A DNA stretch of 64,000 bases from Sphaerochaeta pleomorpha str. Grapes (GCF_000236685.1 NC_016633.1:1116001-1180000); one strand, 5' to 3'. Positions 54,121-63,060 are shown, counted from the stretch's first letter. Numbers and translations are program-made. The notes: a model not told the origin generated them from the letters alone.

Positions 54121-55227
54121 TTAGTCATCAAGAGCGGAAAGACCGGCTGGGACGGCCCCGTTTGCAAGGGCTTCCTTATAGGTCTTGTACAACTTGATTT
54201 TCCCACTGATCACGTCAGCTTTTGCTGCTTCAACCTGCTTGACCACAGAAGCGGCAAGTTTGGGGTTCGACTGGGAATATCCGACGCCGTCGTCTGCCAT
54301 GCCCATCTGGACTACACCACCACGGAAGGTACCGTCTTCGACTTCCTTGAGCACTTTCAAGGAGGAGCTTTCGACTCTCTTGATCATGGAAGTTAAGACT
54401 GCGCTGTCCTTGCCAGCATAGATTCCGTCTTCATACTGGTCACTATCGACTCCGATTGCCCAGATGTCCTTGCCCTGCATCCTGTATTCCTTGGCTTGGG
54501 CGATGGTTCCGTTGCCGGTTCCGCCAGCTGCGCTGAAGATGCAGTACACCCCCATGTCATACCAGTTTTTGGCTTGGGCTTTTGCCAATTCAGGTTTGCC
54601 CCAGTCGTTAGCATAGTAGTCATAGATTTTTGCATTCGGGAAAACAGAGAGAATTCCCTGTACATAGCCGACTTCAAACTTGGTAATGGTTGCCCCTGGC
54701 ACGCCACCAATGAAACCAAACTTCGGATCTGCAATCCCATCTGCCTTGGCTTGCAAGGCGGCAGCGAGTCCAACCAGATAGGAACCCTGCTCTTCTGAAT
54801 AGATGAATTCCTGCACATTTGGCTGTCCAACCCAATCGACATCGACAATGACGAATTTCTGGTCAGGATACTGTGGGGCTACTTCCCCGAGGGCATCTGC
54901 CCAAGTAAAACCGGTAACCATGATTACGTCATAGCCTTCATCGGCAGCCTGGCGAAGATTCGGAATATACATATCCTGGGTCTGGGCTGTCACTACGTCA
55001 TACAACTTACCGCGATTGGTAGGATTGGCTACAGTATCACCATAGTAGGCAACGATACCTCTCCAGGCAGCGGCATTGAAAGACTTGTCGTCGATACCGG
55101 TAGCATCGGTGAGTAATCGAATGGTGGGCTTACCGCCGGCAGCGGGGGCAGCCGCTTCTTTGGATCCTTGTGCGAATACGCACATACCCACAAGCAAAAT
55201 CAAGAAAACCGTACACATTTTCTTCAT
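54121..55227 (-). CDS. BMP/PnrA-family nucleoside-binding protein
   Basis: A 368-residue binding protein. The signal peptide MKKMCTVFLILLVGMCVFA is followed by QGSKE; there is no lipobox Cys at the cleavage site. The family pattern includes LLTDATGIDDKSFNAAAWRGIVAY, QAADEGYDVIMVTGFTWADALGEVA, FVIVDVDWVGQPNVQEFIYSEEQGSYLVGLAAAL, FGFIGGVPGATITKFEVGYVQG, IFSAAGGTGNGTIAQAKE and WAIGVDSDQYEDG. PnrA of Treponema binds purine nucleosides. With deoD downstream, purine nucleosides are the likely cargo. First gene of the operon. Confidence 0.93.
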   Translation of the reverse strand: MKKMCTVFLILLVGMCVFAQGSKEAAAPAAGGKPTIRLLTDATGIDDKSFNAAAWRGIVAYYGDTVANPTNRGKLYDVVTAQTQDMYIPNLRQAADEGYDVIMVTGFTWADALGEVAPQYPDQKFVIVDVDWVGQPNVQEFIYSEEQGSYLVGLAAALQAKADGIADPKFGFIGGVPGATITKFEVGYVQGILSVFPNAKIYDYYANDWGKPELAKAQAKNWYDMGVYCIFSAAGGTGNGTIAQAKEYRMQGKDIWAIGVDSDQYEDGIYAGKDSAVLTSMIKRVESSSLKVLKEVEDGTFRGGVVQMGMADDGVGYSQSNPKLAASVVKQVEAAKADVISGKIKLYKTYKEALANGAVPAGLSALDD

Positions 55228-55269
55228 GGAAACTCTCCTTAGAAATAGAATACATGAGATGTAACAAGC

Positions 55270-55278
55270 ATTGTACCA
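55270..55278 (-). promoter_or_regulatory. Extended -10 promoter element of the nucleoside operon
   Basis: Minus strand TGGTACAAT, an extended -10 box (TGn followed by TACAAT), 43 bp before the binding-protein ATG. No good -35 box accompanies it, which extended -10 promoters can tolerate. Confidence 0.4.
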
Positions 55279-55341
55279 CAGGTGGGGAGAAAAAGTAGCT
55301 CTGTTTACGGTGAATATTCCTAAGCCAAGTCTGAAAAAGGT

Positions 55342-56148
55342 TTACAAAATATAAGTTTTTATTGCCAGCGCAACCCCGTCTTGGTCATTCGAGGCAGTAT
55401 GCACGTGGGCATGCAGTTTGGTCTCTGGCAGGGAATTTTCCATGGCAACGGCCAGGCCTGCAAGGTCGAACATGGGAATGTCATTCAGGCCATCGCCGAT
55501 AACCATAAGATCGGAGCGAGTCTTCCCAAGCAGGGAGAGAAGGACTTCAAGGGATCCTGCCTTGTGCACATTGGGGGCTGTTATCTCCATGAAACAGGGT
55601 TCGGAGAAGGAGGCAAGGGCCTTATCTTTCAAAAGAATCTGCAAGGCAGCCTGTGCCGGGGCAAGCAATTCGGGTTTTCCTACGATCATAACCTTGCTCT
55701 GGGGTGTAAGCACTGCTTCTTTCATATTTTTGATGTACTTGATGGGAATGGAATTGTTGAAGGCTTCTTTTTTTACATAGGGGTCGTCGGGACAGTCGGT
55801 AATGACTCCTTCGCTGTCATAGCAGAGAAAGGCAAGATGGTGCTCTCTGGCAAAGTCAATAGCCTGGTATATCTGCTCCAGCTCCACGTCTTTTTCCCAT
55901 ACGGTCTCCCCGGTCTTGCAGGAAACAATCTTTGCACCGTTATAGGCCAGCATATATCCGCCGAGCCGAAACAAATCCAATTGGCGGGCAATGGGTTCAA
56001 CCCCAAGCAACGGCCTGCCCGAGGCAAGCACGATGGTCACCCCTTTGTCTATCGCTGCATGTATAGCCTGCTTTGAGGCTGTTGTTATGTTCTTCTGGGA
56101 ATCGGTGAGTGTGCCATCAAGATCGAGGGCGAGTACTGTATAAGGCAT
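55342..56148 (-). CDS. Cof-type HAD-IIB hydrolase
   Basis: A 268-residue phosphatase: motif I LALDLDGTLTDSQKNI, motif II VLASGRP, motif III region NVHKAGSLEVLLSLLG (K), motif IV MVIGDGLNDIPMFDLAG. The IIB cap lies between. It is similar in type to the HAD at 13902 but not a close copy. The substrate is probably a sugar phosphate or similar metabolite. It lies upstream of the nucleoside operon on the same strand, separated by a promoter element. Confidence 0.9.
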   Translation of the reverse strand: MPYTVLALDLDGTLTDSQKNITTASKQAIHAAIDKGVTIVLASGRPLLGVEPIARQLDLFRLGGYMLAYNGAKIVSCKTGETVWEKDVELEQIYQAIDFAREHHLAFLCYDSEGVITDCPDDPYVKKEAFNNSIPIKYIKNMKEAVLTPQSKVMIVGKPELLAPAQAALQILLKDKALASFSEPCFMEITAPNVHKAGSLEVLLSLLGKTRSDLMVIGDGLNDIPMFDLAGLAVAMENSLPETKLHAHVHTASNDQDGVALAIKTYIL

Positions 56149-56254
56149 GCGTACCTTCCTTGCAAAGATAAAATCGGGGATAAAACGCCCCTTTCCAACA
56201 ATGCAAGGTATATCATGAAGGGGTTTGGTTATGCTACAAGGTAGTTGGACGATC

Positions 56255-56515
56255 TCAGGAACAACTGCAACAGCAACAAGACTCTTCTTTTTTAACCTTG
56301 GACGAATATATCCGTATCAACTCCAGGATATCAGGGGAACAACAGCTATGGGAAGGATTCAGAACCTTGCAGTTACCCCCTGTACAGGCCTTTGTTGCTT
56401 CCTGGATTTTTGCAAGCGAATCGTTTCCCCTCTCGATGGCAGATACGATGGTACCTTTGTCGACTTGCTTGCAGTAACAAACCATTTCAGTTCCGGGCGC
56501 CGTTTTCCAATCCAT
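56255..56515 (-). CDS. BFD-like [2Fe-2S] protein with poly-Cys tail
   Basis: An 86-residue protein from the ATG at 56515 (GGGAG 10 bp upstream; a GTG at 56524 is too close to it). MVCYCKQVDKGTIVSAIERGNDSLAKIQEATKACTGGNC matches the bacterioferritin-associated-ferredoxin fold (C-x-C near the start, C-x4-C later) that holds a 2Fe-2S cluster. The protein then has SHSCCS and ends in SCCCCSCS, which is unusual and adds possible metal ligands. It is monocistronic and not beside a bacterioferritin gene here. Confidence 0.78.
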   Translation of the reverse strand: MDWKTAPGTEMVCYCKQVDKGTIVSAIERGNDSLAKIQEATKACTGGNCKVLNPSHSCCSPDILELIRIYSSKVKKEESCCCCSCS

Positions 56516-56814
56516 ACTAATCACACTCCCTGGTTTTCCAGAATTCTACCCTATTTGCAGGGGAAAAATTAGAAACCGAAAACTGAATTCATTGGCAGTC
56601 CTTCAAAATATTACCCAAAGGTTATCACCCATAGGAAAACCTCTTTTTCGACAAGTTCAAGGCAAACAGTATAATAATAGTCTCTCTTTTTTCGTTGGGG
56701 CATTTACACGTGCCGTTTATCTTACCGTACCAACAAGCAAAAAATACTAAAAGATTCCTTGGTTTCTTAATCCCAGGAAAAACACCTACGCCTTTCCTTT
56801 CAAAACCTGCTGAT
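56516..56814. other. 299-bp gap between the 2Fe-2S gene and the tRNA terminator
   Basis: No protein-like frame or RNA gene was recognised. TATAATAATAG near 56670 could be a -10 box, but no matching -35 or downstream gene explains it. Confidence 0.4.
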
Positions 56815-56858
56815 AAAAAAAACTCCTTGAATCTAATAACTTAAGATATAAGGAGTTT
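56815..56858 (-). terminator. Terminator of the tRNA-Pro gene
   Basis: Minus strand: AAACTCCTT, 21-nt loop, AAGGAGTTT followed by a run of T. It begins 17 bp downstream of the tRNA 3' end. Confidence 0.85.
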
Positions 56859-56875
56859 CTTTATTGAATTGTCTA

Positions 56876-56948
56876 TCGGGCAGAGAGGATTTGAACCTCC
56901 GACCCCCTGGTCCCGAACCAGGTGCGCTAGCCCCTGCGCTACTACCCG
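56876..56948 (-). tRNA. tRNA-Pro (anticodon CGG)
   Basis: The minus strand folds as a 73-nt tRNA: acceptor CGGGTAG/CTGCCCG (one U-G pair), D-arm with AGCGCAGGGGCTAGCGCA, anticodon stem CCTGG/CCAGG around loop TTCGGGA (anticodon CGG), T-arm GGAGGTTCAAATCCTC, discriminator A. The CCA end is not encoded (TAG follows), so it must be added by a nucleotidyltransferase. It has its own strong promoter and terminator. Confidence 0.95.
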
Positions 56949-56969
56949 TCAGCTTGATAGCCGACGTCC

Positions 56970-56998
56970 AATATAGCTTTTGCCTACTTTATTGTCAA
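56970..56998 (-). promoter_or_regulatory. Promoter of tRNA-Pro
   Basis: Minus strand: perfect TTGACA (56998-56993), 17 bp, TATATT (56975-56970), 21 bp before the tRNA 5' end. Confidence 0.82.
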
Positions 56999-57119
56999 TA
57001 TGAATCCGAGGGGGGCTTCTGTTTTCCTGCGGTATTCATTGACAGGGCGTATTCGAAATGGTATTTTTCATAAGAATGTCCGCGAAGGCGGAAAATGCAT
57101 GGGAACAAAGAGGTTTATG

Positions 57120-58700
57120 ATGTCTTCTAATGACGATACGACTGAAAAGAAAACCGACGGGGTTTCAAAAGAAAACAAGAGCGTAACCATCAAAAAGAAT
57201 GGGGACGGAGCAAAAGACCAGAAGGCAATGGCAATCAAACCTAAGAAAAAGGTTACTATTGGATGGGTCATGGGGATGATAATCCTGATTCTCATCGCAA
57301 TTTCCTTTGTGCTTGCCCCGGCTATCGAAGCCCTTGTAGGAAGAAACCAATCCAATGAAATTGTCTTCGGCCAATACGGTAAGGACAATATCAAATATAC
57401 AAGCAACAACTATTTCTATGACCAGGTCCAGAGCTATGCCAGCCAATATAAGACCACAGATGGCAATAGCACCCAGACACTCTATCAGATTTGGAAAAGT
57501 GCCTATGACAGTACCGTCATTTTCACTGCCGTCAACCAGATGGCAAAAAAACTGAACATCATTGCAGCCGATGAAGTAGTCAACCGGGCAATCATCAACA
57601 GCGGAAGCTACAATAAAGACGGAAAATTTGATGTCGATACGTTCCAGAAAGCCTCTGCAGAAACCAAGGCTTCCATAGACAGGTCGATCAGAAGAGCCGT
57701 TCCCTACCAGATTGTCGTAGATGATATCGGAAGCGTTCTTTCCTCCGAAGCCGAGGCTGATTATGTTTCTGCTATGTCAGCAGACAACAGGACGTTCAGA
57801 TATGTCTCCCTCGATGCTTCCCTCTACCCTGACCAGAAAGCCAGCGAATATGCCTTGATGAACAAACAACTGTTCTACAGCATGGATCTGAGTGTCATTT
57901 CCGTGGAGACCGAGGAAGAAGCCACCACCCTTGCAAGCGCAATTGCAAGCGGAGAAAAGACCTTTGAAGCTGCAGCAACAGAGTCCAGCAAAGATTCCTA
58001 TGCCGAAGCCGAAGGAAAGGTTGGCAATATTTTCTACTATGGACTGCTTCCAAACATAAAAGACGCTGAGAAAGCCACCCAGTTTCTCACTGCCAAGTCT
58101 GGCGATGTCATCGGCCCTGTGGAAAGCAACAGCGGCTGGGCCCTGTATCGTCTCAACTCGGATCCCGAGGAAGCCGATTATACCAATCCAGCAACCCTTT
58201 CAAGCGTAAAGGCCTATCTTGCCTACAACGACGAAGCTATTATCAGCGATTACCTCTCTTCCCTTGCCGACCAGTTTGCAGCCGATGCTGCCAATGGTTT
58301 TGACGAAGCCGCAGAAAAAGCAAACCTTACGGTCAACGAAGTTGGGGCAACTCCCTTGAATATCAGTTCCAGCCAGTACCTGAACTCCTTCACCAACACG
58401 GATGCCAAGGGTCTCCTTGCCTCTGTAGCTACCGATGAAGCAACGGGAAAACTGCTCTTCTCAGAACCTGTCGGATCGATTGTCAAACCGATCAAAAACG
58501 GTTCAGCCTATCTTGTGGTCAAGGTTGAGACCGAAACCCAGGACGAGGGAATGAGCAACTATGTAAAGATGTTCTACAACTACCTGAGCAGTTCACAGAA
58601 CCAACAGGACCTTGCACAGGCTGTCTTTGCTTCGGACAATTTCAAGGATAACTTCCTTACTACGTTCCTCAATGTAATTATCGGAAACTCATCGAACTAA
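57120..58700 (+). CDS. Membrane-anchored SurA/PpiD-like peptidyl-prolyl isomerase family protein
   Basis: A 526-residue protein from the ATG at 57120 (AAAGAGG 6 bp upstream; ATGs at 57117 and 57099 are in frame). A Lys-rich cytoplasmic tail (~45 residues) precedes one membrane helix (WVMGMIILILIAISFVLAPAI); the rest is outside. N-terminal SurA-like helices (ADEVVNRAIINSG... FDVDTFQKAS) and a parvulin-like region (SVETEEEATTLASAIASGEKTFEAAATESSKDS... GPVESNSGWALYRL) are seen. It probably assists folding of exported or outer-membrane proteins, as PpiD does. Some parvulin catalytic residues cannot be confirmed by eye. It is monocistronic, with a terminator. Confidence 0.82.
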   Translation: MSSNDDTTEKKTDGVSKENKSVTIKKNGDGAKDQKAMAIKPKKKVTIGWVMGMIILILIAISFVLAPAIEALVGRNQSNEIVFGQYGKDNIKYTSNNYFYDQVQSYASQYKTTDGNSTQTLYQIWKSAYDSTVIFTAVNQMAKKLNIIAADEVVNRAIINSGSYNKDGKFDVDTFQKASAETKASIDRSIRRAVPYQIVVDDIGSVLSSEAEADYVSAMSADNRTFRYVSLDASLYPDQKASEYALMNKQLFYSMDLSVISVETEEEATTLASAIASGEKTFEAAATESSKDSYAEAEGKVGNIFYYGLLPNIKDAEKATQFLTAKSGDVIGPVESNSGWALYRLNSDPEEADYTNPATLSSVKAYLAYNDEAIISDYLSSLADQFAADAANGFDEAAEKANLTVNEVGATPLNISSSQYLNSFTNTDAKGLLASVATDEATGKLLFSEPVGSIVKPIKNGSAYLVVKVETETQDEGMSNYVKMFYNYLSSSQNQQDLAQAVFASDNFKDNFLTTFLNVIIGNSSN

Positions 58701-58718
58701 AAAGTTCTCCCATGAAAG

Positions 58719-58746
58719 AAGCTGGCATACGTGCCAGCTTTTTTTA
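58719..58746 (+). terminator. Terminator of the PpiD-like gene
   Basis: AAGCTGGCA-TACG-TGCCAGCTT followed by TTTTTTT, 18 bp after the stop codon. Confidence 0.9.
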
Positions 58747-58808
58747 TCCTTTTTCCCAATGAGCATGGAATTTGGCATTTCATTATGATACCTTATTTTT
58801 ATTAAGCC

Positions 58809-59870
58809 ATGAAAAATCAACACCGCACATCTATCATAGTTTTCGCTTGCCTTCTTCTTGTCCTGGGGTTTCTCTCCTATTCGGTCATCGATCGGTTGCT
58901 GAACACAAAAACCTTCGAATCGGTTGACAGGGAAACCGAAGTGTTTCAGATACCCCAACACCCATACTCTGAAAAAGAGGCGGAGACAGCCGGGAATGCT
59001 TTTCCCCTCGAATATCCTGAGGATGGCAAATTCACGATTCTCTGGGGAACGGATTTTCATCTCAGAAGGGGTCCCTTTGCAAACAGGGACAAGATATATT
59101 CGCTTCTTGAAAAAGCCTTCGCTGAAACAGATCCTGACCTTACCGTCATAACAGGCGATTTATTATTCAGTTTCAATGGGAAAGCCATGCTTTCAGAATT
59201 CGCCGCCTTTATGGAAAAAAACAAACAGTATTGGGCATATTGCCTTGGAAACCATGACGGGGAATATACGTATACCAGAAAACAACTCGCTTCCCAACTT
59301 GCAGAATATCCCCATGCTTTGTTCAGCAGTGGCGAAGACTGGGTTCTAGGTGAAAGTAACTATGTCATTACCCTCACCGAACAGGGAAAACCTGTACAGG
59401 CTTTGGTATTTCTCGATTCCCACGATGCAAGGGCATATGCAAAGCGCATAGGACCCGATTACATCTATCCTTCACAGGTCGCTTGGTACCGGTGGGTATC
59501 AGAGGGACTGGGAAAAGTTCCTCTCTATACGTTCTTCCATATCCCCTTGCCCGAATATAAAGAACTTTGGGAAAGCGGGAAGGCCGAGGGCCTCCAGCAC
59601 GATTCGAAAATCAACGCACCCCTTGAAAATAGTGGTTTCTTCGAAGCTATGGTTGAGGATGGAGACACCGTAGCGACATTCTGCGGACATGACCATCTCA
59701 ATGATTTCTCCGGGAACCTGGAGGGAATAGAGCTGGTAACCGGGCGTAGTGCCAGCTATGGTTCCTATGGCGCCTCTGATTTCCCCAAGGGGGTAAAGAC
59801 CCTTACGCTTTACCGTAATAAAACCCCTTTTGCCATGCATACCTACACTATTGATGACTGGCAGCTGTAA
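58809..59870 (+). CDS. Membrane-anchored metallophosphoesterase
   Basis: A 353-residue protein. N-terminal membrane anchor (IIVFACLLLVLGFLSYSVI) with the rest outside. Calcineurin-like motifs: WGTDFHLRRG (D, H), VITGDLLFS (G-D), CLGNHDGEYT (G-N-H-D), TFFHIPLPEY (H) and CGHDHLNDF (G-H-x-H). This resembles the purple-acid-type phosphoesterases found in many bacteria. No ribosome-binding site is evident. The substrate is unknown. It is followed 52 bp later by a DUF2804 gene. Confidence 0.87.
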   Translation: MKNQHRTSIIVFACLLLVLGFLSYSVIDRLLNTKTFESVDRETEVFQIPQHPYSEKEAETAGNAFPLEYPEDGKFTILWGTDFHLRRGPFANRDKIYSLLEKAFAETDPDLTVITGDLLFSFNGKAMLSEFAAFMEKNKQYWAYCLGNHDGEYTYTRKQLASQLAEYPHALFSSGEDWVLGESNYVITLTEQGKPVQALVFLDSHDARAYAKRIGPDYIYPSQVAWYRWVSEGLGKVPLYTFFHIPLPEYKELWESGKAEGLQHDSKINAPLENSGFFEAMVEDGDTVATFCGHDHLNDFSGNLEGIELVTGRSASYGSYGASDFPKGVKTLTLYRNKTPFAMHTYTIDDWQL

Positions 59871-59922
59871 ACGTTGGTTGCAATTCTTGGTTTCAGCGCT
59901 ACAATAGTCTGAGGAGCGACCA

Positions 59923-60963
59923 ATGCAACATGAAGTGAAAAGACCAATTCCCTTACTTGACCGAAAAGGACATCTTGTTGAAGCAGGCTGGGCACGCCAT
60001 CCTGTGTTTGCCTATGACCGCAAGGCTATCAAGGCAACGGCCTGGAAGATCAAGGAATGGGACTATTATGCAATTGTCAATCATGCCAAAGGGTACGCTG
60101 TTACCGCTACAATGAGCGACCTTGGTTATGCTTCTCTTTTCGCCCTCTCCTACATCGACTTCAACCGAGGAGCCTGTGCCCAGAAGGATGCAATTTCTTT
60201 TCTGACCTTTGGAAAGCTCGGCCTAAGCAAAACATCAACGGAAGACTCCCAGATTTCCTGGGCAAACAAAACCCTACGTTTCGCGTTCATTAAGAAAGGT
60301 GCCCAGCGCCATCTGCTGTTTGCCTGCCCTTCACTTGAGCTTCCCGATGGTTCCGTGGGACTGGATGTATCTGTAACCTTGACGCAGGACCCTCATATGG
60401 AAACCATGAATATCGCTACGAGCTGGGAAGAAAAACGCAAGGCCTTTTACCTGAATGAGAAGGTGAACTGCATGCCTGCCAAGGGTACCATACGAAGAGG
60501 AATGGAACAGGAACACCTCCAGGACGGGGATGCCTGGGGGGTGTTGGATTGGGGAAGAGGAAGATGGACCTACCAGAATCGTTGGTATTGGGGATCTGCA
60601 TCAGGGCTTTTGGAAAATGTCCCCTTCGGTTTCAATATCGGATACGGGTTCAGCGACAGAACATGTGCAAGCGAGAATGTTTTGTTCTATAATGGAAAGA
60701 TACATAAACTCGATGATGTTGTTTTTCATATACCCGAGACAGGATATAGGGAACCATGGACATTCAGCAGCAACGACAACAGGTTCAACCTTTCTTTCAA
60801 GCCTGCGGTGGACAGGGCTTCTACCACAGACTTCATTGTGATAAAATCAAACCAGCACCAAGTATTCGGGTGGTTCTCGGGAACGGTTGTTCTCGATGAC
60901 AAAACTGAACTTTTCCTCGATGCCTTTCCAGGGTTTGCAGAAGATGTGGCCAACCGGTGGTAA
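59923..60963 (+). CDS. DUF2804 family protein
   Basis: A 346-residue protein with GAGGAG 6 bp upstream of the ATG. The pattern RPIPLLDRKGHLVEAGWARHPVFAYDR, WKIKEWDYYAIVN, LSYIDFNRG, WGVLDWGRGRWTYQNRWYWGSASG and FNIGYGFSDRTCASENVLFYNG matches DUF2804 over its length. Proteins of this family have a lipocalin-like or hydroxysteroid-like beta fold and no proven reaction. No signal peptide. It is likely co-transcribed with the phosphoesterase. Confidence 0.85.
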   Translation: MQHEVKRPIPLLDRKGHLVEAGWARHPVFAYDRKAIKATAWKIKEWDYYAIVNHAKGYAVTATMSDLGYASLFALSYIDFNRGACAQKDAISFLTFGKLGLSKTSTEDSQISWANKTLRFAFIKKGAQRHLLFACPSLELPDGSVGLDVSVTLTQDPHMETMNIATSWEEKRKAFYLNEKVNCMPAKGTIRRGMEQEHLQDGDAWGVLDWGRGRWTYQNRWYWGSASGLLENVPFGFNIGYGFSDRTCASENVLFYNGKIHKLDDVVFHIPETGYREPWTFSSNDNRFNLSFKPAVDRASTTDFIVIKSNQHQVFGWFSGTVVLDDKTELFLDAFPGFAEDVANRW

Positions 60964-61089
60964 ATAATTGGGGAAAATATACGATGCCTTTGTCTTGAAA
61001 CAACTTGCTCATTTGTATAGACTAGATAGGTATCACTTATTTTCGAGGCTATTACTAGGTAATTCAGCCACATATATCACAGGAGATCC

Positions 61090-63003
61090 ATGCCAGATTT
61101 AACCCACTTTGCGGAACTAGGATTGTCCGCACAAACAATCGCAGCACTTGAGGCGAAAGGGTTCGAGGAACCTACAAAAATACAGGCCGCCTGTATTCCC
61201 CTTCTTCTCAAAGACCAAGTAGATGTTATCGGCCAAGCACAAACAGGAACAGGCAAAACTGCCGCCTTTGGCCTTCCCATTCTAGAAATCGTTGACCCCA
61301 ATGCATACCAGGTACAAGCTTTGATTCTCGCTCCGACAAGGGAACTTGCCGTTCAGAACGCCGAAGAAATCAATTCCCTAAAAGGAAATAGACGCCTTGA
61401 AATTGCCGCAGTATATGGCGGTGCTTCCATGGATTTGCAGCTTCGCAAATTACGCAGGGGTGTACATGTTGTCGTAGGAACCCCCGGTCGTATCCTTGAC
61501 CATTTGAGAAGGGGTTCTCTCAATCTCGAGCACTTGAAGTTTGTAGTTCTCGATGAAGCCGATGAAATGTTAGACATGGGCTTTGTCGATGATATCGAGG
61601 AAGTGCTCAAGCAGACCCCGGTAGAAAAGCGAATGCTTTGTTTCTCTGCCACAATGCCTGCCCCTATCAAGCGCCTTGCAGAAAAGTTCATGAGAAATCC
61701 TGAATTTGTGCAGATCCAGCAGGATATAAACACGAGCAACCTTACCGACCAGATTTATTTCGAAGTCCGTGAAGGTGACAAGTTTGAGGCTTTGACCAGA
61801 ATCATAGACATGGAAGAGGATTTCTATGGCCTTATCTTCTGCCGGACAAAAGTCCAGTGTGATGAAATTGGACAGAAGCTCAATGCCCGTGGTTATGATG
61901 CAGAACCTTTACATGGAGACCTTTCACAGAAACAACGTGAATTGATTCTCCAAAAGATGAAGAATCGTACGATTAGCATCGTAGTAGCTACCGATGTAGC
62001 CGCACGAGGAATCGACATCTCCGATTTGACCCATGTAATCAACTACTCATTGCCTGAAGATCCGGAATCATACATCCACCGTGTTGGACGTACCGGTCGT
62101 GCAGGTAAAAAGGGTGTAGCCATTACCTTTGTCGGCCCACGTGAGTTCAATCGTTTCGCCTTTATCAAAAAAGTATCCAAGAACGATATCCGTAGGGAAT
62201 CGGTTCCCGAGGCTTCCGAGATTATCGGAATCAAACGTGCCAGGATTTTAAGCAAATTGACTGAAATCCTTGCTGAGGAACACGATCCGAACGATACCTT
62301 CCTTCCCCTTGCCCAACAGCTTCTGGAAGACAATACCCCCGAACAGGTTGTTTTGACTTTGCTCAACCACTTCTACAAAGATGAACTTGACGAAGCCAAG
62401 TACAAGAACATCGGACAAGGTGGCGGAGATCGCGAACAGAGACGAGATTCCCGTTATTCCGAAGAAGCCGGTTTTACCCGCTTGTTCATTGCACGGGGAC
62501 GCAAAGATGGCTTGGACAAACGCAGACTTATTGATTACCTCATCGAGCAGGTAGGTGCACGCGACCAGGACCTCCAGGATGTATCGGTTCGTGATGACTT
62601 CTCTTTTGTCTCTGCTCCCTTGCAGGTGGCTGAGAGAATCCTCCAGACTTTCTCTGACCGGAGTTCTGAGGGAAGGCCCCTTATTACCAGGGCTAAACCT
62701 GATAATCCAAACGGGAAAAACCTTTCTGGAAGAACCAGGTATGATGATCGTCCGGCCAGAAGTGGACGCGGTGGTTATGAAGACCGTCCCCGTGGTGGTG
62801 GAGGCAGACGTTCCCGTGACGACTACCAGCCCTACGGCCGGGACACCCATGGCGGAGAAGACGAACGAAGCCGAAGCGATGAAGGCTCTGAACGCCCGTA
62901 TCGCAGTGAAGGCTCCAGCCGTCCCCATGGAATGTACTCAGGATCAGGAAAGGGGAAAGCATTCCCCAAGTCACGGTCCAACAGTAATGGCAAGAAATGG
63001 TAA
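61090..63003 (+). CDS. deaD: DEAD-box RNA helicase with DbpA-type RNA-binding domain
   Basis: A 637-residue helicase with CAGGAG 5 bp before the ATG. Motifs: Q GFEEPTKIQ, I AQTGTGKT, Ia PTRELA, Ib TPGR, II DEAD (155-158), III SAT, IV GLIFCRTK, V ATDVAARGID, VI HRVGRTGRAG. A DbpA/CsdA RNA-binding domain (FTRLFIARGRKDGLDKRRLIDYLIEQVG, ~460-535) follows, then an Arg/Gly-rich disordered tail (SGRGGYEDRPRGGGGRRSRDD). It probably unwinds structured RNA in ribosome assembly, mRNA decay or cold adaptation. It is monocistronic, with a strong terminator. Confidence 0.95.
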   Translation: MPDLTHFAELGLSAQTIAALEAKGFEEPTKIQAACIPLLLKDQVDVIGQAQTGTGKTAAFGLPILEIVDPNAYQVQALILAPTRELAVQNAEEINSLKGNRRLEIAAVYGGASMDLQLRKLRRGVHVVVGTPGRILDHLRRGSLNLEHLKFVVLDEADEMLDMGFVDDIEEVLKQTPVEKRMLCFSATMPAPIKRLAEKFMRNPEFVQIQQDINTSNLTDQIYFEVREGDKFEALTRIIDMEEDFYGLIFCRTKVQCDEIGQKLNARGYDAEPLHGDLSQKQRELILQKMKNRTISIVVATDVAARGIDISDLTHVINYSLPEDPESYIHRVGRTGRAGKKGVAITFVGPREFNRFAFIKKVSKNDIRRESVPEASEIIGIKRARILSKLTEILAEEHDPNDTFLPLAQQLLEDNTPEQVVLTLLNHFYKDELDEAKYKNIGQGGGDREQRRDSRYSEEAGFTRLFIARGRKDGLDKRRLIDYLIEQVGARDQDLQDVSVRDDFSFVSAPLQVAERILQTFSDRSSEGRPLITRAKPDNPNGKNLSGRTRYDDRPARSGRGGYEDRPRGGGGRRSRDDYQPYGRDTHGGEDERSRSDEGSERPYRSEGSSRPHGMYSGSGKGKAFPKSRSNSNGKKW

Positions 63004-63020
63004 ATTGCAATTGATGCAAG

Positions 63021-63046
63021 AAAGGCACCCCGCGGGGTGCCTTTTT
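63021..63046. terminator. Bidirectional terminator between deaD and the flippase gene
   Basis: AAAGGCACCCC (63021-63031) and its exact reverse complement GGGGTGCCTTT (63034-63044) with a GC-rich centre, followed by TT on the plus strand and TTT on the minus strand. It lies between converging stop codons at 63003 and 63061. Confidence 0.88.
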
Positions 63047-63060
63047 ATACTAGCTATCAT

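Noticed and set aside
57000-57119. Upstream extension of the PpiD-like ORF to 57000
   Set aside because: The extra 40 codons overlap the tRNA promoter flank and lack a ribosome-binding site, while the ATG at 57120 has AAAGAGG at good spacing.
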